Below, one piece after another: positions 43,257 to 49,531 of a DNA stretch of 64,000 nt; positions within the stretch are counted from its first letter, which is position 1, and each line of letters opens with the position of its first letter. Origin of the DNA: Actinomycetota bacterium (GTDB lineage: Bacteria > Actinomycetota > Thermoleophilia > Solirubrobacterales > Solirubrobacteraceae). The notes beneath the pieces are model-generated. The model was not told the DNA's origin. It made no database searches and saw nothing but the letters and a program-made list of their open reading frames with translations. Where the stretch lies: NCBI GenBank assembly GCA_005888335.1, contig VAWY01000024.1, positions 1 through 64,000 of the forward strand, given 5' to 3'. The position numbers were made by a program, and so were the translations under genes.

Positions 43257-43619
43257 TTACGGAGTCGTCCCGGGGTTGTGAAAAGCGTGTGAAAGCTCCG
43301 GAGACAGGCGGTAGCCGAAGCCGAAATGCGTATGGATGAAGCGCCGGTTGGGGAGCGCGGTCTCGAGCTTGGTCCGCAGCTTGTGGACGTAGACGTCCAC
43401 CGAGCGGTCGCCGTTGCGCAGCGGTCGGCCCCAGGCGAGGCGGTAGAGCTCCTCGCGCGGAACGATGCGGTCGCGCCGCTCGAGCATCGCGACGAGCAGC
43501 CGCAGCTCGCGCAGCGACAGGGCCAGCGGGCGCCCGGCGGCCAGCACGAGGCCGTCCGACAGCCGGACCTCCAGCTCGCCGGCGCGCAGCGTCTCGTCGT
43601 CGTGGCGGGCAGCCTCCAC
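43257..43619 (-). CDS. Receiverless PhoB/OmpR-type winged-helix DNA-binding protein
   Basis: GTG 43619, with GGGAGG 8 bp upstream, opens only 120 residues, all of it DNA-binding domain: LSLRELRLLVAMLERRDR, REELYRLAWGR, RSVDVYVHKLRTKLE and RFIHTHFGFGYRL. There is no room for a receiver domain before a PHO box and the divergent gene. It lies immediately upstream of pstS and is divergent from a DUF47 gene. It probably binds PHO boxes without phosphorylation, competing with or supporting the full-length regulator at 37690. Confidence 0.85.
   Translation of the reverse strand: MEAARHDDETLRAGELEVRLSDGLVLAAGRPLALSLRELRLLVAMLERRDRIVPREELYRLAWGRPLRNGDRSVDVYVHKLRTKLETALPNRRFIHTHFGFGYRLSPELSHAFHNPGTTP
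43273..43294 (-). promoter_or_regulatory. PHO-box-like repeat upstream of pstS
   Basis: On the minus strand TTTCACACGCT is followed directly by TTTCACAACCC, an 11-bp direct repeat. It lies within the last codons of the receiverless regulator, 78-99 bp before the pstS start codon. Confidence 0.6.
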
Positions 43620-43658
43620 GTCCTCAGCCTCCCGCTCCGCGCGCGAGGAGCTGTTGCC

Positions 43659-43691
43659 CGCCGGTAAAAAGCGCGTGAACAACCGGTGAAC
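43659..43691 (-). promoter_or_regulatory. PHO box between the receiverless regulator and DUF47 genes
   Basis: Three 11-bp units on the minus strand: GTTCACCGGTT, GTTCACGCGCT, TTTTACCGGCG. This matches the actinobacterial PHO-box pattern of repeated GTTCACC. It lies 40 bp before the regulator and 40 bp before the DUF47 start at 43731, so both may be Pho-controlled. Confidence 0.8.
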
Positions 43692-43730
43692 GCCCTGGCG
43701 CGCGCGCGCTGGTCCCGCGACGCTGATCCC

Positions 43731-44351
43731 GTGCCCTTCCGCCGGCCCCCCGACAGTGGCCTGCTCGATCTCCTCGAGGAGTCCGGCCGCAACGTCCAGC
43801 GCGCGAGCCTGCTGCTGCGCGACCTGCTCGTCGACTACCCCGAGAAGGCCGAGCTTGCCCGCGAGCTGTACCTCTGCGAGCAGCACGGCGACCGCGTGAC
43901 CCACGACATCATCCACCGGCTCAACGGCGGCCGGCGCGGGCGCGCGCCGTTCGACGCCGCCGACGGCCACGCGCTCGCGACCGCCCTGGACGACGTCGTC
44001 GACGACGCCGAGCAGACCGCGGACTGGCTCGGGCTGCACCACGTCGAGGCGACGATGGAGCAGGCGGTCGCCCTGGCCGAGGTCCTCGTCGGCGCGGCCG
44101 AGCACGTCGCCCGCGCCCTGCGAACGCTGCGCACCGGCGCAGATCTCGCGCCCGAGCTCGTCGAGATCCACCGGCTCGAGAACGAGGGCGACCGCCTCGT
44201 GCGCGACGCGGTCGCCTCGCTGTTCGCCAACGGGATCGATCCGATGGTCGTCCTGCGCTGGAAGGACATCTACGAGTCGCTGGAGTCGGCGATCGACCGC
44301 TGCGAGACGGTCGCCCACCTCCTCGAGGGCATCAGCCTGAAGTCGCGCTGA
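43731..44351 (+). CDS. DUF47/PhoU-like phosphate regulator (YkaA family)
   Basis: A 206-residue helical protein. GTG 43731 is preferred because a GTG at 43686 lies within the PHO box. Motifs: LLDLLEESGRNVQRASLLLRDLL, EQHGDRVTHDIIHRLN near residue 60, LDDVVDDAEQTADWL near 100, HRLENEGDRLVRDAV near 155 and DIYESLESAIDRCETVAHLL at the end. DUF47 proteins usually act with low-affinity Pit transporters, but no pit gene is in the window. The end overlaps a truncated convergent reading frame. Confidence 0.88.
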   Translation: MPFRRPPDSGLLDLLEESGRNVQRASLLLRDLLVDYPEKAELARELYLCEQHGDRVTHDIIHRLNGGRRGRAPFDAADGHALATALDDVVDDAEQTADWLGLHHVEATMEQAVALAEVLVGAAEHVARALRTLRTGADLAPELVEIHRLENEGDRLVRDAVASLFANGIDPMVVLRWKDIYESLESAIDRCETVAHLLEGISLKSR

Positions 44352-44539
44352 CGCCCTCGAGCAGCGGCCTCGTAGGTCAGCCCGCCGAGGTCGAAGGTCA
44401 GCTCGGCGACGCGGTCGGCGAGCGCGTCGCGGCGCGCGCGCAGCTCGCGCGTCGCCTCGTCCTCGGCCGCGGGCGCGGCTGCGGGTGCGCCGCCACGGCC
44501 GCCGGCCAGGCGCCGGCGCATGTCGTCGATCATGGTCAT
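44270..44539 (-). pseudogene. 3'-truncated remnant of a small coiled-coil protein gene
   Basis: From ATG 44539 the frame encodes a plausible N-terminus (MTMIDDMRRRLAGGRGG) and a helix ELRARRDALADRVAELTFDLGGLTYE. After about residue 60 it runs antisense through the intact DUF47 coding region to a chance stop at 44270. The natural C-terminus is therefore missing. The start overlaps the preceding stop (ATGA). Confidence 0.5.
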
Positions 44540-44820
44540 CCGATCGATTGGAAGCCGCCGCCTCCGGCGGGCTTCTTGTTGTCCTTGGGCGGCGGCTTGC
44601 CGCCGGTCCCCAACGTCTTGGGCAGCTTCTGGGACTGCTTCTGGTAGCCCTTGGGCGAGAGCTTCGAGAGCTTTTTGAGCGTCGGGTTGCTCGCCTTCGA
44701 GCCGCCCTTCGGCGCGCTGGAGCCGGCGTCGGCGGTGCGCCGCGACGTGGCGTGCTTGCGCTTGTGGTGGCGCGTCGACGCCGGGGTCGAGGGCTCGGCG
44801 CCCGCGGTGGTCCCCGCGGG
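44536..44820 (-). pseudogene. C-terminal part of a Lys/Ser/Pro-rich protein, 5' end missing
   Basis: This frame has coding-like codons (almost all third positions G/C) encoding RHHKRKHATSRR, SKASNPTLKKLSKLSPKGYQ and PPPKDNKKPAGGGGFQSIG, ending at TGA 44536. Above about 44820 the same frame becomes Cys/Pro/Arg-rich and non-coding, and the opposite strand becomes coding. No start codon fits. Probably a decayed or rearranged gene. Confidence 0.5.
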
Positions 44821-44822
44821 CC

Positions 44823-45023
44823 CGCTCGCCGCGGGCGCGCCGCAAGAACTCCGACGGCTCGGCCAAGCTCGACAGCAACGGCAACCCCACGGTGACCACC
44901 GCGGTGGCCGGCCCGTTCGACCTCGGCCGCCCGCGCGGCTGCAAGGCCTCGAAGTTCTCGGGCAAGACGCGGATCCCGAAGCAGGGCTCGGACACGCCGG
45001 CGGAGGCGTCGCGCAGGCGGTGA
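44823..45023 (+). pseudogene. Orphan C-terminal gene fragment on the plus strand
   Basis: The plus frame ending at TGA 45021-45023 reads KNSDGSAKLDSNGNPTVTTA, then GPFDLGRPRGCKASKFSGKT and ends PAEASRR. Nearly every codon ends in G or C, so it was coding, but no start exists upstream and 44536-44820 is coding on the other strand. The two fragments meet back to back near 44820, as expected for an inversion or deletion scar. Confidence 0.45.
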
Positions 45024-45036
45024 CCATCCCGTGAAC
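45015..45036 (-). promoter_or_regulatory. PHO-box-like repeat before the CpsB gene
   Basis: On the minus strand GTTCACGGGAT is followed by GGTCACCGCCT (11-bp period). It lies 95 bp upstream of the CpsB start but points the other way and overlaps the end of the orphan fragment. Confidence 0.4.
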
Positions 45037-45130
45037 GGGTCTGGGCGGCGGTAGCGGCCTCGGGTAGGGTCGAGCGCGAACAAGCGAATCGAGACCGGCG
45101 GGCACCGACGATCCGCCAGAAAGGACGCGC

Positions 45131-45955
45131 ATGTCCTACGTGGACCTGCATCTCCACCTGCTGCCCGGGGTGGACGACGGGGCGCGCGACGAGCGAGAAA
45201 GCCTGGACCATGCCGCGCGCATGGTGAAGGCCGGCGTGCGGGAGGCCTTGGTGACACCGCACGTCGGCCACCCGAGCTTCCCGCTGGACGTGGCCACGAT
45301 CCCGGCGCACACCGCCGCCCTGCAGGCGGCCCTCGACCGCGAGGGGATCGCGTTGCGCCTGCACGCCGGCGGCGAGATCCACCCCGACGTGGCGGCCAGC
45401 CTCGGCGCGGACGACCTCCGCGTGCTCGCCCAGGGCCCGCCCGGCGCGCGCTGGGTGCTCGTCGAGGTGCCGTTCGCGGGCGTGGACGAGGGCTTCCTCG
45501 CCGGCTGCCGCGCCATCCGCCGCCATGGCATCGGGCTCGTGATCGCCCACCCCGAGCGGGCCGCCGGCCTGCTTGACGACGGGCTGCGGGCGCTGCGACC
45601 GGAGTTGCGCTCCGGCGCGGTCCTCCAGGTCAACGTCTGCTCCCTGCTCGGCCGCCACGGGCCCGAGGCGCAGCTGGCCGCGAAGCGCCTGATTCGGGGC
45701 AAGCTCGCCTACGTCCTCGCCTCCGACGGCCACCCGGGCACCCGGACGCACACGCTGGCCGAGGGCTTCGCGCCGGCGGTCGCCGCGGGCGCCTCGCCGA
45801 TCCAGGCGTGGCAGCTGATCGACGCCAACCCGCGGTTCTTGCTGCGCTACGGGCTCCCGGCGGGCGCCAGCGTTCCCGCGCGCGCGTGGCGCGCGCGGCC
45901 CGAGGCGCGGGTGAGCGCGGCGCGGGTGGCGGCGCGGCGGTTGGGGGCGAGGTAG
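45131..45955 (+). CDS. CpsB/YwqE-type PHP tyrosine-protein phosphatase
   Basis: A 274-residue PHP-domain protein. Metal-ligand blocks: DLHLHLLPGVDDG at residues 5-17, TPHVGHPSF near 41, GGEIHPD near 78, VEVPFAG near 115, IAHPERA near 138 and SDGHPGTRT near 198. These manganese enzymes dephosphorylate tyrosine kinases that control exopolysaccharide export. AGAAAGGA precedes ATG 45131. No tyrosine kinase is adjacent, but a glycan cluster follows at 46-54 kb. Confidence 0.88.
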   Translation: MSYVDLHLHLLPGVDDGARDERESLDHAARMVKAGVREALVTPHVGHPSFPLDVATIPAHTAALQAALDREGIALRLHAGGEIHPDVAASLGADDLRVLAQGPPGARWVLVEVPFAGVDEGFLAGCRAIRRHGIGLVIAHPERAAGLLDDGLRALRPELRSGAVLQVNVCSLLGRHGPEAQLAAKRLIRGKLAYVLASDGHPGTRTHTLAEGFAPAVAAGASPIQAWQLIDANPRFLLRYGLPAGASVPARAWRARPEARVSAARVAARRLGAR

Positions 45956-45973
45956 CGGTTGGGTTGAGTTTGG

Positions 45974-46372
45974 GCGCTCCGCTCGGGCGTGGGCTTTGGT
46001 CGCGGCCGGGTCGGATTGCACTGAGGGAAACGAGCCTGGTCTGCGCCCGCTGCCGAGCGGCAACACGCCAGGTGCGGTGACCCGGCGCGACGAGAGAGCG
46101 ATCGACTGCCTATATCGCGGTCGATCGCTCTCTCGACTGCGGCCGAGCGGCAACGCGCCAGGCGCGGTGATCGCGCGAACGAGTCGACACTTCGGGCGCT
46201 ATGTCAGCCCCAAATGACGTCTCGTTCCACGAGCGCGCGCCAACGCGCTAAGCCGCCCGGAGGGAGGCGCGCGGAGCGCGCTCGACAGGTGCGGTCACAA
46301 GGACAAACGGCTCCTTCCCCTCGGTGCCATCCGACCACGCCACGACCCAAAGCCAACGCCCGAGCGGAGCGC
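45974..46372. repeat. 399-bp intergenic island with terminal inverted repeats
   Basis: Terminal arms 45974-45999 and 46347-46372 are inverted repeats matching at 25 of 26 positions. Inside are a 29-bp direct repeat (46052-46080 and 46142-46170, 27 of 29 identical) and, between its copies, a perfect 16-bp inverted repeat (46091-46106 / 46120-46135) around an AT-rich loop. No protein-coding frame is convincing in the gap 45956-46380. It looks like a miniature mobile element or structured RNA locus. Confidence 0.65.
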
Positions 46373-46380
46373 ACCCAACC

Positions 46381-47568
46381 TCACACCAACTCCACCACCA
46401 ACGTCGACCACCCGAACCCCCGCGCCGCCAGCCCCCGCCCGGTCAACGGGTTGTAGTACTCCCGGAACCCATACCGCTCCACCGCCCGCACGAGCGACGC
46501 CACGATCCGGTCCGCCTCGCCGCAATACCCCAGCTCGCGCAAGGCCGGCACCAGGAGCCACGCCGTGTTGACCCACGACGGCCCGCGCCACGTCCGCCAA
46601 CGGTCAAACCCAGCCCGGAACGAGGGCTCGCACCGCGCGACCGACGGGATCCCGAACGGCGCCGCGAACCGGCGCGCGTCGAGCAGCCACTCCTCGACGA
46701 GCCGGCGCCGCACGTCCTCCCCCACCCCGCGCAGCGCGAGCGGCGCGAGCGCGCTCCACGTCGCCACGCGCACCGGCCGCTCGTCTCGGCCGGCGAGGTC
46801 GTAGAACAGCCCGGTCGCGGGGTCCAGGCAGCGCTCGACCAGGGCCCGCTCAACGCGCTCCGCGCGCCGCGCGAACGCCTCGTCCCCCGACAGCCGCGCG
46901 TACGCCCGCAGCGACAGCGCGTAGAGGACGTTGACCAGCACGTCCTCGACGTGCTCCTCGTGGCGCGCCGCGATGGCCTTCGCGTCGTAGGCCAGGCGCC
47001 GGCAGCGGTGGACGAGGTGGAAGTAGCCCGGGCGGTGGTGGGCCATCCAGCGGAAGACCGGGTCGTACTTGGGCGAGTCGTCGAGGCCGGACTCGTCGGG
47101 ATGGATGATCGTGAGCAGCCCGTCGCCGTCGGGGTCGCGCTCGTGCGCGAGCCAGTCGAGATGGGCGCGCAGCGGGCCGAGGCCCTCGCGCGCGAACACC
47201 GGGTCGTCCTCGGCGACGAGCTCCCACGCGATCGCGAGCACCGGCGGGCCGATCGTCCCCGTCGCCGTCGCCCCGCGCACGCTGTCGGTGGCGTAGAAGG
47301 GCGCGCGCCTCCAGCCGGCCGGCCAGCCCCAGAAGGCGGTGTGGGGCACGAAGCCGTCGGCGCGCCCCGCGCGCAGCAGCGTGCGCAGCTCCTCCTGCGC
47401 GCGAGCGGGGTCGAAGCGCCGCCACACGATCGCGTGGAAGCACGAGTCCCACAGCCACTGGTGGCGGTAGCGCGGCGTCGAGGGGCACGTGTAGCCGTAG
47501 GGGACGCCGTCGCGCCGGCGCCCCTCGCGCCAATGCCGGCGCAGGACGCGCTCGGCCTCGGCCCTCAG
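46381..47568 (-). CDS. Glucosidase/amylo-alpha-1,6-glucosidase-like protein (alpha/alpha toroid), start unclear
   Basis: The frame encodes about 395 residues of a GH63/GH37-like (alpha/alpha)6 barrel: YRHQWLWDSCFHAIVWRRFD, FVPHTAFWGWPAGWRR, IIHPDESGLDDSPKYDPVF, WRGPSWVNTAWLLVPAL and FREYYNPLTGRGL. GTG 47427 would cut off the conserved WLWDSCFHAIV block. Coding clearly extends to about 47568, where only CTG is available, at the edge of long-hairpin element 2. No ATG, GTG or TTG occurs in frame between there and the upstream stop. The original start may have been lost to the insertion. Confidence 0.78.
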   Translation of the reverse strand: MRAEAERVLRRHWREGRRRDGVPYGYTCPSTPRYRHQWLWDSCFHAIVWRRFDPARAQEELRTLLRAGRADGFVPHTAFWGWPAGWRRAPFYATDSVRGATATGTIGPPVLAIAWELVAEDDPVFAREGLGPLRAHLDWLAHERDPDGDGLLTIIHPDESGLDDSPKYDPVFRWMAHHRPGYFHLVHRCRRLAYDAKAIAARHEEHVEDVLVNVLYALSLRAYARLSGDEAFARRAERVERALVERCLDPATGLFYDLAGRDERPVRVATWSALAPLALRGVGEDVRRRLVEEWLLDARRFAAPFGIPSVARCEPSFRAGFDRWRTWRGPSWVNTAWLLVPALRELGYCGEADRIVASLVRAVERYGFREYYNPLTGRGLAARGFGWSTLVVELV

Positions 47569-47730
47569 ATGATCGATTTCGAATCGCCCGTCGATGGCAG
47601 GCGCGCGAATCGTGGTGCTGGGCGGCGGCCGGAGGCGCAGGCGATGCTGGTGGCATCGGCAAGCCTCCGGCCGCCGGTCCAGCGCCGCGAGGTGCGTGCC
47701 TGACGCGGCGGAAATTCGGAATCGATCATC
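47568..47730. repeat. Long-hairpin element 2 (163 bp)
   Basis: Arms of about 78-80 nt fold around GATGC-TGGTG-GCATC (47643-47657). Ends share GATGATCGATTYCGAAT, and an inner perfect 13-bp stem is GGCGGCCGGAGGC/GCCTCCGGCCGCC. The element fills the space between the deacetylase stop and the glycosidase coding region. Arm mismatches are mostly G.T pairs on the plus strand. Confidence 0.75.
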
Positions 47731-48493
47731 AGGGACAAGCGAGCTCGTGCAGGGTCACCGCGGTGCGCCGGCGCCCGGCGCGCAGGACCCGCTCGAGCGC
47801 GAGCACGTGGCGCGGGTGGTCGAGGTCGGCAGGGTGCAGGTCCAGGCGCAGCGTCCCGCCCGCCAGCGCGGCGCCGAGGCGCAGCAGCGCGGGCGAGGCG
47901 GCGCGCTTGAGCGGACCCGAGGTGCCCAGGCCGACGGCGGGGGCGAGCCGGACGCGGTCGCCGGCGTGCAGCTGGACCAGCCCCGCCCACCAGGCGAAGC
48001 GCTCGGCGAGCGTCGCGCGCAGCGCGGGCGTGTAGGCGTACGCCGGCGCGACGAAGCCGCGCACGTCAAGGCCGGCCAGGCGCAGGACGCGGCGGCCCGC
48101 GTCGACGACGCGGCGGGTGTCCGCGTCGCCGAGACCGACGAACTCGGCGGCGCGCGCGCCCTGTGCGCGCGCGACGAGCTGACGCGGAACCGAGGCGGAC
48201 CGCAGCTGCAGGTGGCGGAAGCCGTGCTGGGCGATCTCGTCGCCGCGGCGCGCGCGGTGGGCGAGCCAGGCCGTGAGCTCCGGGGAGCGGTCGCCGACCG
48301 GGTGCAGGTCGGCGGCCGGGATGACGAGCAGCGTGATGCGGTCGACCCCCAGGTCGTCGAGCCAGTCGCGGATCAGCGCGCAGCGCTCGAAGGTCGCCGG
48401 CTCGACGTCGTGGAGCGCGACGGCGAGCGTCTTGGCGCTCGCCCGGTCCGCCCGGCGCGTGCGTCGCGCGACGGCCGGTTCCGTGCCGCTCAC
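47729..48493 (-). CDS. Polysaccharide deacetylase-like protein (DUF2334 type)
   Basis: A 254-residue protein from GTG 48493, overlapping the glycosyltransferase stop (GTGA). It shows the deacetylase barrel start VALHDVEPATFERC (Asp ligand), DWLDDLGVDRITLLVIP, EIAQHGFRHLQ (His ligands near residue 105) and the C-terminal LRLDLHPADLDHP (His). It probably removes acetyl groups from a surface glycan made by the adjacent transferases. Its stop forms the edge of long-hairpin element 2. Confidence 0.82.
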   Translation of the reverse strand: MSGTEPAVARRTRRADRASAKTLAVALHDVEPATFERCALIRDWLDDLGVDRITLLVIPAADLHPVGDRSPELTAWLAHRARRGDEIAQHGFRHLQLRSASVPRQLVARAQGARAAEFVGLGDADTRRVVDAGRRVLRLAGLDVRGFVAPAYAYTPALRATLAERFAWWAGLVQLHAGDRVRLAPAVGLGTSGPLKRAASPALLRLGAALAGGTLRLDLHPADLDHPRHVLALERVLRAGRRRTAVTLHELACP

Positions 48494-49531
48494 GCCACTG
48501 CCCTCAGCGCGCGGCGCTCGACCAGGCGGCGCAGCGAGCCAAGCTCGGCCCCGAGCGCGGCGTCCCAGGTCGAACGGGCGGCGAGCGCCGCGGCGGCGGC
48601 TCGGTCCGGACGCCGAGCGCGCGCGCGCTCGACCGCCGCGAGCAGGCCGCCCGCCGAGAACGTCTCCGCCAGCGCGCCGACCGCGCGGGCGCTTGGCGCG
48701 CTGGCCGACAGCGCCACGGGCGCGCCGGAGCAGGCCGCCTCGAGCGCGACGAGGCCGAACGTCTCGTGTGGCCCGGGCATGACCACGCAGCGAGCCGCGG
48801 CGTACTCGCGGGCCAGCGCCGCCGGGTCGCCGACGAACGGCGCGAAGCGCACGCGCCCGGCGAGATCGGGCCGCCGCGCGCGCCGCGCGAGCCGGCGGGC
48901 GAGCGGCCCGCTGCCGATGACGCGCAGCGGCCACGGCTCTTGCGTGCGCGCCGCCGCCTCGAGCAGCTCGGCGATGCCCTTCTCGCGCGCCAGGCGCCCG
49001 ACGTAGAGGACGTGGTCGCCGCGCGGCACGCCGATGTGCGGCCGGAACGCCGGGTGCACGCCGAAGCGCAGCGGCAGGTCGGGCGGCCGCCCGAGATCCT
49101 CGGTCGTGTCGATGGCCGCCATGACCGCGTCGGCGGCGGCCGGCGGCGTCCAGCGCGCTCGACCCGTGGTGCACCGCGACGACCCGCGCGCCCAACGCGC
49201 GCGCGTGCGCAGCGACGCCCAGCACGTTCCAGAAGGGGTCGTGCAGCAGCACGATGTCGGGACGGATCGACGTGAGCGTCCCCTTCAACGCGCCGGCGCC
49301 GAGCGGGACGCGGTAGCCGTTGGCCGCCGCGACGCGCAGCGAGGGCAGCTCGTGCCAGCCCGTCCGGTGGCACTCGTGCGGCCCGGGGACGATGACGTGG
49401 TGCTCGAAGGCCTGTGTGGCGCGCGCGAAGCGCACCTTGGCGTCGATGTAGGTCCGGATGCCGCCGCTGCGCTCGCCGTAGAACAGCGCGACGTCGACCA
49501 CGCGCAGCCGCTGCCCGGCGTCACGCTGCAC
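48490..49531 (-). CDS. Family 4 glycosyltransferase with an internal frameshift
   Basis: The first part (GTG 49531 to about 49141) encodes VVDVALFYGERSGGIRTY, HHVIVPGP, RPDIVLLHDPFWN and VVAVHHGSS, the N-terminal GT-B domain. The second (about 49140 to 48490), in another frame, encodes HVLYVGRLAREKGI, RVIGSGPLA and HETFGLVALEAACSG, the sugar-nucleotide-binding domain. One extra base in a GCC-rich run at 49140-49141 accounts for the shift: removing it restores one frame. It is either a sequencing error or a recent mutation. It overlaps the upstream gene by 11 bp. Confidence 0.75.

Noticed and set aside
43686..43730. GTG 43686 as the DUF47 start
   Set aside because: It lies inside the PHO box; GTG 43731 begins the conserved region.
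47565..47730. A 54-codon frame from ATG 47730 (MIDSEFPPRQ...) as a small protein
   Set aside because: It lies wholly within long-hairpin element 2 and its composition follows the palindrome.
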